Positions 24,101 through 35,483 of a stretch of DNA of 64,000 nt are shown here, piece after piece. The stretch lies in NCBI RefSeq assembly GCF_932526225.1, contig NC_064046.1:13349708-13413707 (forward strand), read 5' to 3'. The position numbers and the translations under genes were made by a program. Below the pieces are notes generated by a model. The model had not been told where the DNA came from, searched no databases, and was given only the letters and a program-made list of their open reading frames with translations. The first letter of the stretch is position 1; each line of letters starts with the position of its first letter. The DNA is from Nematostella vectensis. Lineage: Eukaryota > Cnidaria > Anthozoa > Actiniaria > Edwardsiidae.

Positions 24101-27100
24101 CTTCTGTCTTATCTTAGTGAGCGGCAATCCAGGGCTTCACAAGGCAGGTCAGCTAAGAATGGAGGACCTAACAATGGCTCAAGGTATGTGGACATATACA
24201 TATTCCACACCCTAAGCTAACAGGTACAGCTTATTAGTATATAAAACTCGGAAACCTCACAAGAACAAGCAATTTGATTGGTTGAGAAACTCAGGATCAA
24301 ATGCAATATACACCTCCTAGGAGGTGTATATTTTCCTGCACCCCGAAATCAAGCAAAATGGCGGGTGTAACAGTGTCTAAAGCTCGTTTTATGTACTAAT
24401 ATACTAAAAGAATTATACCATTTCCATTTCGGCTGATAGTGGCTTAAAAAATATCTACCTCGAGCATTCGGCTCTCTTTAGATATTTCGCCACTATCCAC
24501 CTCAGTCGAAATGGTATAATTGTTAAATGTACTGTGATTAGGTACAGGCCAGAAATCTTGCAAGTGGGAGGTGTACAAAAGTCCTCTGTATTCTTGAAGT
24601 CATTGGTTCATTCACCACTGACGCATCATTATATTCTCACATTTTTCTTTGTTATTGTGTATTCATCATTATTATTAGTTATTGGAGGATCATAGGGCAG
24701 TGTTCCAGTTTTTTTTTTCAGATACTTTTCCTGAATATGAGGAGGCTAAAGATATCAATGTTTTGATTTACCAAACGGACATTCTTTAAATACATCATTT
24801 GTTATTGTACACCTTAAAGTCAGATGTCAAGGCATAAAGTATATATAATCATTTGATGATTATAGCCATTTACTGTAAATGTTTGTTAAATCACCAAAAG
24901 ATATTTTAATCCCAAATGACACCCTTTCTAGTGGCCACATTGTCCAACATAAAATGCACTCACCCTGGGATTTGTGTGTTCTGCTTCAGCAGGCAGTTCT
25001 CGTGGGGATGACCCACTCATGCCAGACACCCTCTTAGATGGCAAGCATGAAGCGATCATTGATGACTGGAGACATGTCGATACAGTAAGTAGATGCTTCA
25101 ACAGCAGAGCTCCATTATGTCATGATTTCAATTGGTTCGAATCCAGGTCAGCTTTTCAGTAGGTGTTTAAATCTGGTTCTCTACAATGAGTACAGTGAGT
25201 CCCTCAGCGGTCCTTTCTCATGTCTCACTTTATTAAAATATGTTTGGGGATGTAAAATAAACGCTGGGACGCGGTTCCCTGTACATGTCCCTCCATTTGT
25301 CTGACTCCTTTATATCGTGTCCTCTCAGATGCTGCAGTGCATCATAGGGATGGTGGACAAGACCAAGCGGGCGGTGTCGGTGCTTCAGCAGCGCTGTCAA
25401 CAGGACCGCGAGGAGTTGCTTACTTGGGCCAGGAAATCTGCTGATGAGACGGAGACGGAAATCAAGAGACGAGTCGGTAAGTTTGCTTTGTTTGGCTTTT
25501 TTCTCTGTAGGTACAAAAGACCGAACCTTTAAGACTAATAGTGGTTTCCCTTGGGGTAGGCTATTGAAGTATGAATGGGTATAGGGGCGTATCCAGGATT
25601 TTTCCTTGGGGGTAGGGGCCCAAAGTGGTTTCTTAAGAACATTCGTTTTCAACGGAGACGCAACGACTAAGACGTAATAGCTTTATTGCACAAGAAAGGG
25701 GGTGACCGGGCCCACTGGGCTACCCTCCTAGCTACGCCCATCTAGGAAGGAAACTCAGACGAAGGGGTTTTACTAAAAAAATAAGCAAAAATATTCTGTC
25801 TTTAGGAAGGTGTATAGCAACTTGGCACGTGTTTTTTTTTCAATGAAACTATGCATACCACTATGTTTTTTGCAAGTTGTCTTCCTAACTATTTTACCTT
25901 AAAGTAAAAATCCACTCACATACTATCACGAATCTCGCAATTTGTTTGGCTCCCGTACTCACTATCTATTGAGCCATAGATAGTGATTAGCGAAAAAGCC
26001 ACTTGAAGTGAAAGAGACGAAAAACCTTGTTTCGAGAAATTTGGTTAACAAACGTTTCTAGTAAATGCATTTTCTATATCCTTACAAAAGGACATTTAAA
26101 AAGTAACGAAGACTGCAGGGTTTTGAAGCTACAGTTTACAATTTTCGTTTATCTGCACGCGCTGCAAACACCGATTGCATGCGCTCGCGCACACAATTTT
26201 GTAAAATTTTGATTTTGTAAAATACTGTTTTTGTTTTTTGTGTTATTTATTACTGAGAATTATTAAAATCGAAATTTATTTGAAGGTAGTATGTGAGTGG
26301 ATTTATACTAAAACAATTAGACTACTCGTTCTCGTTTTCTATGATTCAAATAGTACCCGCCTCGTTGACTATCTATTGACTCATAGAAAACTCGAACTCG
26401 TAGTCTTAGTCTTATTGTTAAATATACTCTAGGAATCCTTCTACTGAAGTTTGCATTAGTAAGGAATGCTGTTATGTGTGGAGAGTTGAACTAGCTGCGT
26501 TTATTAAGTTCAGCTTGTTACTACACAAACGTACCCTTGCACATGCCACGCTAATTTGTAAAGTCTAAAACACGGGGTTCTCATAACATATTCTAAAAAA
26601 GACTTTGCATTTGCTTTTGTAGGCGACCTTGTGGGTAAATCAATGAAACAAACCGAAGAGCGTGTGAACGAGGTTAAGCGACGTGCCGAGGAGGCGGTCA
26701 GCGAGGTCAAGCGACAAGCTGTTGTCGAGCTCCAGAAGGCTGTGCGCGCCGCGGAAGAAAAAGCCAATGAGGCCGTAGCTGGTGCGCATGCGAAAATGGA
26801 GAAGGCCGTACTGGAGGCGCGCCGGCAAGCTATCGAAGAAACGAACGCGCAGCAGAATGTGCAGACGGATTCTAACGAGGTGAGTTTTACATGACTTCGT
26901 GATATAAGCTGAGTCACGTTGTTTGCACGTGGTGTACACGTGCCTGGAGAATGATGAATAATGGTGGGAGGCGTGCTCCACGTGTGATGTTGAAGTAGGG
27001 TTTCAATAGTATCCATATTATGTAGAGTTCATATGGGATATACCTTGAACTAAATTTGAGAAGAACAGAGTAGAAAGATCGAGGGGTAAAATATACTTAA

Positions 27101-27567
27101 GGGTTACACGCATATTAGGATCGGCGAGGAAACATATTTTGGAGTTATGCGAGTAACATGAATGGAAGTTGGAACAATCGAATTAGCGGGGTTTTACTGT
27201 ACTCAAATCTCAACCGTGCTAACCTTTGTACTTCTCGAGTATCACTCTAAACCTGTCATTGTTCTGGTTGCAGAGCTGCTGGAACTGCGGGCGCAAGGCC
27301 ACCGAGACTTGCAGCGGGTGCAACGTGGCGCGCTACTGCGGCTCCTTCTGCCAACACAAGGACTGGGAGAACCACCACCACATCTGCGGACAACAAAGCA
27401 ATACCGCTAACGAAGACAACGCCTCGGCTAATGGGTCTGCACCATCCCCTAAAGCGTCCAGTACCCGGTCTAACAGTCCCGCCACCTCACGACACTCAGC
27501 CACGCCCACTTCGTCCGACCCTATCACCTCGCTCAGCGATTACGTTATGAAAACGCCTTCCACATAG
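18187..27567 (+). CDS. CBFA2T: ETO/MTG-family transcriptional corepressor (CBFA2T, nervy orthologue)
   Basis: Eleven exons keep frame throughout: 18187-18205, 21166-21509, 21762-21851, 22156-22346, 22927-22978, 23541-23592, 24118-24183, 24993-25084, 25329-25476, 26623-26879, 27274-27567 (534 aa). All introns are GT...AG. Domains in order: TAFH/NHR1 about residues 83-180 ([16 protein letters not shown]), NHR2 oligomerisation helix about 289-343 (DDWRHVDT then [11 protein letters not shown]), NHR3 coiled coil about 360-435, and a MYND zinc finger 439-475 with Cys439, 442, 450, 453, 459, 463 and 475. The MPDSP motif also found in human RUNX1T1 lies at residue 13. Family members bridge DNA-bound factors to NCoR/SMRT and histone deacetylases in the nucleus. 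The first exon codes only six full residues; M13 in exon 2 is an alternative start. Length is close to vertebrate members (about 570-600 aa). Confidence 0.95.
22386..22555. mobile_element. Miniature element in CBFA2T intron 4
   Basis: The left end CAGGGGCGGGTCTGGGG and the right end reading CAGGGGCGATTCCAGAAG on the other strand are inverted repeats. C-rich blocks flank an A-rich centre. No clear target duplication is visible. Confidence 0.65.
23045..23110. repeat. Copy of the GCCATTTTG dispersed repeat in CBFA2T intron 5
   Basis: CATTTTGTCATCCTAGCAAA followed by CCAAGTATGAGAAAGCA is the same order seen at 52560-52680 (reverse strand). Confidence 0.6.
23243..23287. repeat. G-rich tract in CBFA2T intron 5
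   Basis: About 45 bases consist almost only of G with T spacers (GGGTGGGTGGTGG then a run of about 13 G). It fits quadruplex-forming patterns on the + strand, which is also the transcribed RNA sense. Confidence 0.8.
23741..24005. mobile_element. MITE with about 80-bp terminal inverted repeats, CBFA2T intron 6
   Basis: The left arm (23745-23820) and right arm (23915-24003) are inverted copies sharing CCCGCG, TTTTCAAAACA, TTCCG, CAGT and CATTCTGAGCCAATCA. Each arm carries a CCAAT-box-like motif. There is no coding capacity. Confidence 0.8.
24305..24332. repeat. Perfect 28-bp palindrome
   Basis: The half-site is AATATACACCTCCT followed immediately by its exact reverse complement. It lies in CBFA2T intron 7. 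Confidence 0.95.
24411..24521. repeat. Hairpin element of about 111 bp in CBFA2T intron 7
   Basis: The ends AATTATACCATTTC are inverted, and the complementarity continues through GATAGTGGC and AAATATCTA to a short loop around CGAGCATTCGG. This is probably a miniature transposon remnant. Confidence 0.85.
25583..25740. mobile_element. Miniature element in CBFA2T intron 9
   Basis: AGGGGCGTATCCAGGA on the left is inverted to CTAGCTACGCCCAT on the right, with a G-rich and C-rich block next to each end. It is similar in design to 13103-13240. Confidence 0.6.
25906..26304. mobile_element. Inverted-repeat element in CBFA2T intron 9
   Basis: AAATCCACTCACATACTA (ending 25924) is exactly inverted at 26287-26304. 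Inside, 25958-25985 is a smaller palindrome around CACTATCTA/TAGATAGTG. A further inverted pair (26317-26350 with 26372-26408) follows just downstream. Its left arm resembles sequence at 1713-1745. Confidence 0.65.
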
Positions 27568-27569
27568 GC

Positions 27570-28505
27570 CTAGCGGATGTGACGTGATGTCGTTAATGAT
27601 AATGTTAAATGAGGATAGACACCCGAGGAGCTGAATGCTGTTTGCGGATGAAAATAGTGTTGGGCAATCAGGGAGAAAGTGGTTATTGATCAGCGTTTCA
27701 CAGATTTCACCCAGCGGTTGTCTTATTTTAATTAATGGACGATGAACATGGAATTTCACGTCACCTCAGAAAGAAAAGGGACGGAAGACGAGGCTAAAGT
27801 ATTCTGAGTACCAGGTTAAAAATAATTGTGCCGTCCGCTAAATGTGCATTTCCTGAATGACGAATATGCACAGAAACAGACCAATCAAATTCATCGTGAG
27901 AATGTGATGGGATCGCCTATTGCTGGAACCAAACTACGCTGGCATTGAATATGGAAAATAACAGGGCGGGTTCGTCTTACAAATCCTCGGGGCCATGCCC
28001 AATGGCGTAAATGGGAAACTCTTACAAAATGGAGTAAACTTGTAATGTTATGGAGACACTTATGCAATAATATACCTACGTACAATAAAAGGCTCAGTGT
28101 TTGGATGAGACCCTTATATTACTCTAGTTGCCGACTCATCAATGTTGCGGTCACGTGGCAAACCCTTTGGACGCCAAAAGCACAAGGAAACCAAGCAGAT
28201 ATTTAGCCGGATATGACTTTACATGTTACACGTCTTCATGAGTACATAAAGGGTGTCTGATATGACGTCACTTGTGCCAAGTCTCCCTGAGAGCATATAT
28301 GGGGTATGTAAGTGCAGGATGTGACGTCACATGGCGGAGGATATAAACTTATTTTGTTCTGATAAACAATTATACCCGCAGCAGTCGTTGCTTAGCAAAG
28401 GGGTACCTATAGCAAAAACATTTCACGTGGCCAACCTATTTAGAAGTCTCATATCGGCTGAGGCATGATATAGCAATCTACCATGTAAGCTTGTGGATGC
28501 CAAGC
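27570..28505. other. CBFA2T 3' region
   Basis: This is presumed 3' UTR and downstream DNA. An AATAAA polyadenylation signal candidate is at 28084-28089. Two full CRE palindromes TGACGTCA lie at 28263-28270 and 28322-28329. No other gene was seen. Confidence 0.45.
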
Positions 28506-28508
28506 TAA

Positions 28509-28684
28509 GGGCGCGTTTTTTTACTCGTGAATCCAGAATAAGAATGATTAGAATAGAAAAAGCGTGCGTTCGTTTATCCCGCACTCCTATTCCGGCTACC
28601 TGTAGCAGAATAACTCGAATGCCATTCTGAACATTCTCTTCCAACCATTTCCATTCCAGAATGATAGGGGAAAAAAACGCGCCC
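28509..28684. mobile_element. PIF/Harbinger-like MITE, 176 bp, TAA target duplication
   Basis: The terminal inverted repeat GGGCGCGTTTTTTT is perfect over 14 bp (28509-28522 and 28671-28684). The element is flanked by TAA at 28506-28508 and 28685-28687. A 3-bp TAA/TTA duplication and GG-starting ends are typical of PIF/Harbinger derivatives (family knowledge). Confidence 0.8.
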
Positions 28685-28689
28685 TAAGA

Positions 28690-31640
28690 CACACTCTCTT
28701 CCAAGCACACAGAAAACATGTCGTTTATATATTTTTTATTCTTTCAAGGCCTTTTTCTGACCCGGCTTATTAGCTAAGGGGTACTCTCCATTTCAGGGCT
28801 TTCTTTGTTGGTCTGTCCTCCTAACCTAAACTTGTTTCCAATATAACCGCCCTGATTATATAAACTTTTAAAATGTTTTGAGTCGATCGGGGTGAATGAA
28901 AACATCTGTGCGTTGTTTTGTGTGATTCGGGCGATCAGGGAGATTATATGGAAACCATTCGTAACAAGAGAAACGATCGACATAGAAGGCGAAGAATGGT
29001 ATTGTAAGAACTTGGACAGGGAACTTGAAAATCTCAACTGGGCTCTTTAGGGTGTGAAGACGTCGGCCAGTGTTTAACACAGCACGAAAAACCATTTGAT
29101 CTTTGAAGCACCAGGGGGGTGGAGAGGATTGAATTATTTTAGCCGCAGCAGCTGTGGTAACTCTCGGGATTTTTTTTCGTAAGGATCTTATATACTAGAA
29201 ATACCTTCCTCTTGTCAAAGATTAAATGGTTTCTCCCTAATTAGTTTGTAAATATGAATCTTAACATTGTATAGACTTTAAAAAGACTGTAAACTTTTGC
29301 TTTTAAGTCAGGGGTTTGGGTGTCGCGACCAGCTTCGGCCATGGGGAAGCCAAGGTACCCGCTTAATCAGTGTTTATTCAATCCATTCTATTCTGCAAAA
29401 CAAATGTCGCTCCAAAACATATTTTGGTTATTTGAAGCTCAGTGTAAACAAATAGGGGGCTTGCGCTAAGAGATCACGTGACATTTCTGGGTGGCAAATT
29501 CGAACCAAAATAATCACATGGATGACTGAGCCCGTCAGACCAGAGAACGAGAAAAAAATAAATTCTTTAAATGAAACTAAACCCTTGTGTTAGTACTTAA
29601 TAAGTTGCTTTTTGTTGCTGTCATTTTGCCTCTAAAAGCCTAAGCGCGCGCTAGTTTGTCTCCCAAACAGTCACGTGATCTCAGCGCAAGTCTGGCAGGG
29701 CCCTCTCCCCTTACTCAGGGAGGGTACCTTTGGGCGTACTCTGACATACTAAGGTGCAGTCAGTATAAAGGTGTCATAATTTGATTTTTTTTTTTTTTTT
29801 TGCTTCTAGCAGCAAAAGCATGAATGCTATATTTTGTAATAATTTACGAAGTTATAACCAGCTTAGAACTGCTATGTACATAATAGATATACGAACAAGA
29901 AATAAAGCGCTTTCAATACGTAACTGTATATAAATTTCCTAGTCTAAAGGCCGTGTTCTTAGTATAAGATCAGTAAAAGGACCATAAAATCATTAATATC
30001 ATTATATTCATCAATATAATGTGCAATCATACAATCGTTGGAGCGCTTGAATAAGGATAGTCTCATTTTAATTTTAAAATTCTGAATAGATTAAACGAAA
30101 GGCATCCTAATTTGCGTTAAAACTTGTACTCTAGGCACCTATAGCCAGCAGGCAGACGCGTACCCAGAATTGGCTGAGGGGAGAGGGGATGCGCAGTCAT
30201 AGGTATCATATAGAAAAAGCATAGTATTTGAAGGTTCAAGGTACAGGCCTGAGGAATATTAAGAGAAATTTCCCCCTAAATTTCGAGCACCAAAAATTGA
30301 GCAAAAAAAAAAGGAGGAAAAAAACAACAACAAACGAACAAGGAAACCCGTTAAAAGGTAGGTACAAAAAAGAAAAACCGGGCAACAAATCTATCCGTTA
30401 AAGAGTAGCATGAAAAAAAAAACTCAGTAAGCTACCGTCGGATATCGAGTTTTCCGTCCCGAATTTGATTCAATTTTCCATTGTAAATGAAATGAAAGTC
30501 TATTTAATGGGAATAATGTGACAATTTACCGAATATCCCACGCGTTCATTGGAGAGATTAGGAGAGACATGTCTCAATTTATAGATGGCACTCATAAAAG
30601 GTCTGAATAATCGATTTACAATCTACGTGCAAATGGCTGATGAAGGTGCGAAGAATTTGCTAAGATTATAGACGTGCGAGCACGTAGAGTCGATTTCAAG
30701 TGATTACACCACCCTGAGTTTGTTCCCCTGTGGTGTCTGGGCCCCCTGTGGTGTTTCCGCCTAAGGAGCGTGGAACACATGCTGTGTTTTTTAAAGGAAG
30801 GTAAAATGGATCCTACCTTCGACATATATGCTCTAAAAAGCACTTCGTGAAAAACAAGGGGACGAATACACCCCTTTTAAATTCGCAGGATATTCTACAC
30901 TCATCTGTATTGTTAAACACATTCTCTCAAAGAAATGATAATATAATCCTTATCTGGTCCTCTAATCGCTTTTCTTCGTTTATTGTTGTGCCAAGTATTA
31001 AAATCGCATCTTGGTTTTATGTAAGAGGGTCATATTTAACGCTAGGTATAATACAAGACTTGTAAGCTAATCTTAGGGATTAAAAAAAACTGTTATAAAG
31101 TGATGTTTGTTTCTCAGCACCTGAAACAATGCCGTGTCATCAGCTTCCCCTTTCAACCGGTAGTATTAATACCTATTTACCGTTCGCAAAGTCATTTGAT
31201 ACGAACCTTTGCATTCTAGAACTTCATTATCTTACTGTTTGTCGTGGGTATTATAAGGCTTCCGAAAATTTGGCTTATTAAAACGGCAAGAACAAAAGAA
31301 GGGAAACACGAAATGAGTGCATTCTTGACATTAAATACCATAGATCCTGAAAAGGAACAGTTTGAAACTAGTATGATAATGCATTGGCCAATCAGAGTAT
31401 AGAATCAGCATCATCAGAAAATAATCTAGCCAATCGGGTAAGAGCAATTGTCATAGCTTTCTTACTTGCTTTCAGATGTGATATCGGCATTAGGGAAGTG
31501 CCCCGGTTTACATGATATCAAAATAAATTTCGAGCCACTTTTGATTAATCAAAAACATGCTTGATTTACAACACCAATCAATAATGGAAGGAAAACTAGC
31601 AGAGCCGTAGCGTTAAGTGAAAATAAGAGCACAAGTTCAC
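28690..31640. other. Intergenic region with repeat insertions
   Basis: No gene was recognised. It contains the E-box MITE at 29459-29692 and a copy of the dispersed CCAGRATTGGCT element at about 30155-30240 (GCATAGTATTTGAAGG). A CCAAT box (GGCCAATCAG, about 31386) lies about 255 bp before the next gene. Confidence 0.5.
29459..29692. mobile_element. MITE with CACGTG-bearing terminal inverted repeats
   Basis: The left arm 29460-29503 and right arm 29651-29691 are inverted and share CTTGCGCT and GATCACGTGAC. Each arm therefore carries one palindromic E-box CACGTG. The interior is A+T-rich and noncoding. Confidence 0.75.
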
Positions 31641-31645
31641 GAAAA

Positions 31646-33789
31646 ATGGAGGCGCTAAGTCTCTACATTGTCTTAAGCTTAAACTTGCTGGTTAAAATGT
31701 CCGAGGCAGAAACAAGTCGCTCGGAGATATTCGAGATAACGCCGTTCCACCTCCTAAATACAAAGGCAGTGGCAACAACGGCTGTTGCTTCAGACTTGGA
31801 GTGTGCTTTACCTTGCTCGAGAAGAGACGACTGCCTATCGTTCAATATTGCTGTCGTTGCGGAAGGCTCCAGTCGACTTTGCCAGTTGCTTAGTACAACG
31901 AATGAGCAAGAGAAAGGGAAATTCTACCCATCCAAGGACTTTCACCACTTTACCAAAACGGTAAGAAGCAAGAGATATCTCAGCTCTCTTGACCTTTCCG
32001 AGGTAATCCCCACGATCCTAAAAATATTTTTTTTTCAAGGATTATTAAAACTTGGTGTTTCGAGTTTAGAAAAACAAATGTACATCCTGTTTTTTTTTTG
32101 TTTCTTTGAAACCTTGATTATAGCTGTTGCTTTCAAACAGCCTATAATTTTTTTCTTGTTATTTTTTCATTAAATAGCATATTTTGTGAGCAAATTGGTA
32201 AGTCAAAAGACACCGAAATAGAAAATATATAGATAGAAACAATTCAAATGATTCAGGGTCTACTTATTTGCTTTGTAAAATAGACAAACATACACAATTC
32301 GCCTTCGAGGAATCGATTTAAACCCTTACCTGTGCTAAACCAATCTGGAAAGCTTTTCATTCAAATTTTTCTTTTTATTCAGAATTGATGTTTGTATCTT
32401 CTTTATTCATTACAAGAAAAAAACTTTACCATTTCTTTACCCTTTCTAAACCCCATTACTAAAAATATTCTATAATGAGTCTTAAATCGTATAAAGCCAT
32501 CAATAAAAAGAGTAAGACTGTAAGAGAGGACTATTAAAGAGCTGCTTACAGGTTTCTCTGTTGTCTAGTGTATTTTGACTAACTTCGTTTAACTCCCGCC
32601 GAAAGGAATACTGGTTCAAGAGAATTGCTTCTGCCCATGCCATTTGCAAAAGATTAGTTAAGAATCTTTAAAAAGTAAACAAATAATTGCATGATGTCCA
32701 GGCTTAACGTTTAATAGCTGACAGTTCTAAATCCTCTACAGACATTTACCAACCAGAACATGTGACTTATTTGATCAGACATATAGAATGGTATATTATA
32801 CAAAATCTCTGTCAAACTTTCTGTTGTATATTGAAAGACGGCATGCAGGGGGGTCCTGTGTCCCGAACGGCAGCGGTGCATAGTAAACGCTGAAGGGGTT
32901 GGGTACCATTGTGTCTGCCTGGAGGGGCTCACCGGAGATGACTGTGAAACAGGTATGTCTAAAAAATGTATGTTTCATCCAGCAAAGCGTTATCAAATTT
33001 GAGCTTCCTCAAAATGTGATTTGCGAGACATCATACATGTTGATTTACGGCGAGGAAAAAGGAAATTCCAGTGAAGTAGGAGATTACTAGAGGATCCAGG
33101 TATAATAACATCATGTCTCAACTATAAACATCTCGGGGAGCCCAAGATAATAGACAAAATAAAAAGGATCAGTTTTAGTTGTTGTTTTTCAGTTTGTTTA
33201 GCACGCCAACTTGTTTGCCTACGATAGGGAAGATACTTGTTTTTCATTCCACGATGTATCGCGTGTTTGGTGAGATCCATAGAAGCACTCAATAAGGGCT
33301 TTAATGATGTGCTTTTCTTTAGCCAAATGGATTAAGGTCACAAGCCATCCCGTGTCCTTCGGCGCACGTGATGATCAACCAGGTGTATTCCAAATCCAAG
33401 AAACCGGAAAAATCATTACCTTTAAACTGGTACATGTGTCCGGTTTTGTGTCAGTGGACAACAGCAGTGGCCCGATACGTCGAGGAAATTGGCAATCACG
33501 CTGCCCGGATGGTTCAGCTGACGAAAGACTCGCAGTTATAATAACAGACAAGAACAAAAATCTTGTCATTCCGGAGCTATCTCAAATGTCGATAAAGGAC
33601 GCGTACTTATATAAGGTTCCTGGGTACAATGGCTCATCTCCATATCTGGTGTACTTAAATTTAACTACCCCGAGACCCGTGTATACAGGAGAGGAGTTTC
33701 AAGTGTGGCTTAATCAGGACTTGTTGAACGACAGTGAGTATAACAATGAAGGCATTGAGACGATTGACGTTTACGCCTGGTACGTGTAA
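31646..33789 (+). CDS. Secreted PAN-EGF protein with C-terminal cnidarian-type domain
   Basis: Three exons keep frame: 31646-31960, 32838-32952, 33323-33789 (298 aa). Residues 1 to about 22 form a signal peptide. A PAN/apple-like module follows (Cys53, 57, 63, 79). Exon 2 is a complete EGF-like domain with six cysteines at 108, 113, 119, 130, 132 and 141, spaced x4-x5-x10-x1-x8. Exon 3 encodes a domain of about 150 residues starting KWIKVTSHPVSFGARD. From memory it resembles the C-terminal domain of anemone and coral secreted proteins, including one listed as an uncharacterised coral skeletal matrix protein; this similarity was not checked. The exon 2 acceptor (TTGAAAG) lacks a strong pyrimidine tract but gives the only frame that completes the EGF. 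Likely extracellular; ligand unknown. AATAAA at 34180-34185 may be its polyadenylation signal. Confidence 0.85.
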
Positions 33790-33794
33790 AAGTC

Positions 33795-34288
33795 GGCCAA
33801 TCAAAGAACAGGGGCAGCCTAGGTTATCAGACTCCCAACAAGCACCTTAAGCAACTGCGACACCGACAACGTGGACGACGGCGGCAGAAAACTTTATGGA
33901 ATTGGATTGAGAATTCAATAGAAGCACGTGAAAATGTGTTCTGTCAGATATTCATTTGAGAAGACTCAAAGTCAATTTAGGACGCGGACGTTTTCCCTTT
34001 AAACTCTTTTAACTACGTCCCCTACTGTAGAATGAATGTCCTTAGATTATTTTTCTGTTTCTGACCATAATGTCATACCTTTTCTATTAAGGTTCCTTGT
34101 AACGACGTCCTGAAGTCAAGCAGAACGTGACCAAAAATAACTTTTTCCTTAGTTCTCAATTCTGAACTAGTCTTGATTAAATAAACTCGTTTTCATAGTT
34201 TCAAATAAGCAAAGATACGTTTAAGACCTTTTTTTCGATTTAGCGAATAAAAGATAGTTGAGTTTAAAGTGCGAATATTCATAACCTC
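33795..34288. other. 3' region of the PAN-EGF gene
   Basis: Presumed 3' UTR and spacer with AATAAA at 34180-34185. No coding sequence was recognised. Confidence 0.5.
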
Positions 34289-34289
34289 C

Positions 34290-34440
34290 AGGCGCGTAGA
34301 CAGGGGGTTGCGGGCGCACCCCCCCTTTGGTGGCAAAAAAATGGATCATTTCTTATTAAGGAATTTTTAAAAACTATGCTTTTTCCCTGATACCTATGAC
34401 GGCGCCCCCCTCCTTTTTTGCCAATCCTGGTCACGCGCCT
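34290..34440. mobile_element. Full-length copy of the GCGCGTA...CCAGGATTGGC element
   Basis: The ends are AGGCGCGTAGACAGG and, inverted, AGGCGCGTGACCAGG. The interior contains CTATGCTTTTTCC and GATACCTATGAC with C-rich flanks. It is the most complete of the copies in this window (others at 6473-6502 plus 9168-9265, 10630-10742 and 30155-30240). Confidence 0.8.
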
Positions 34441-34444
34441 CCCC

Positions 34445-35480
34445 TCAAAGGCAGAGAAAACTTTGTTTTCAAAGTCGCAGAATGTCAGTTTGGTGACAGA
34501 GCAAAAAAAATGGCATGAAATTTTCCAATTCTCAATATATAAGCTCAAGATTCCACATACAAGGAGTTTCTCTGACCAAAAGCTTAATTCCAAATTTTAA
34601 AAAAATTTATAAGATATGAAATTTAGATATTACCGCGCGCAAAGTTTCCTTAATTTCTGATGAGCCCGACTTCTCCCTAAAAACGAGGAGAATTCATACT
34701 TTGAACATTTGAAAATTGCACTTCAAGCCTCATATCTCGAAGACGAATCTATTAGAAAAAAAACACCTTTTGATATGTTGGTTTAGATAACATAAGGAAC
34801 CTCTATGCAAAAATTCAAGCTTACCGAAGTTAACCAGACCTCATTTTGGGAAAACTCGCCATTTTTTGCTCTTTTCAGTATGGTATATAAGATATTATGT
34901 TATGGTCTACTAAAAATAAAGGTCATTGAATTGAGAGGTTGAAATACATTGTCTATTCCACCTCGCTCGTTTCTTGAGAACGCGAAGGAACAGACGCGAC
35001 ACGGATAAGTGAACTGATAGAAACAAACAGAAAGAAAGCTCTGCTAGCAGGGTTTTATTTATTGTATAAACTGGTATTTTCCCTAGTTTTCACAACTAAA
35101 TTTTGCTTCCATCTTACATTAATACAGTATTTCCTCATTTTTCTTGACAACGTCATGAATCTCATTATCAAAGCATCCTCCAAAATCACCTCTCATGGCA
35201 AACCCTAGACGACTGTTACGACCCTTACAACTGTTACGACTATATGGAAGGCTATGTGAATTAGTTAACAGCCTATGATCTCAATGACGTTAGTATAGAG
35301 CATAGATGCTTAACATAAGCATCATAAAGTAGGTGAACCTTTTTCCTTTCAAAAGTATCTTAGTACATGAAATTCTCGCAAGCACGAAATTAAAACGTCG
35401 CGAAATATGTGCCTACTTAAAAATCAAGAAACATTTATCGCCACGAAAATTTCATGTAATAAATTATCTCTGTATGAGCA
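34445..35480. other. Gene-free spacer
   Basis: A+T-rich sequence between the convergent PAN-EGF and CYBA genes. No additional feature was recognised. Confidence 0.5.
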
Positions 35481-35483
35481 TTC

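Noticed and set aside
25120..25150. GGTTCGAATCC, a tRNA B-box-like sequence
   Set aside because: No A box or cloverleaf can be drawn upstream at the right distance; it lies in CBFA2T intron 8.
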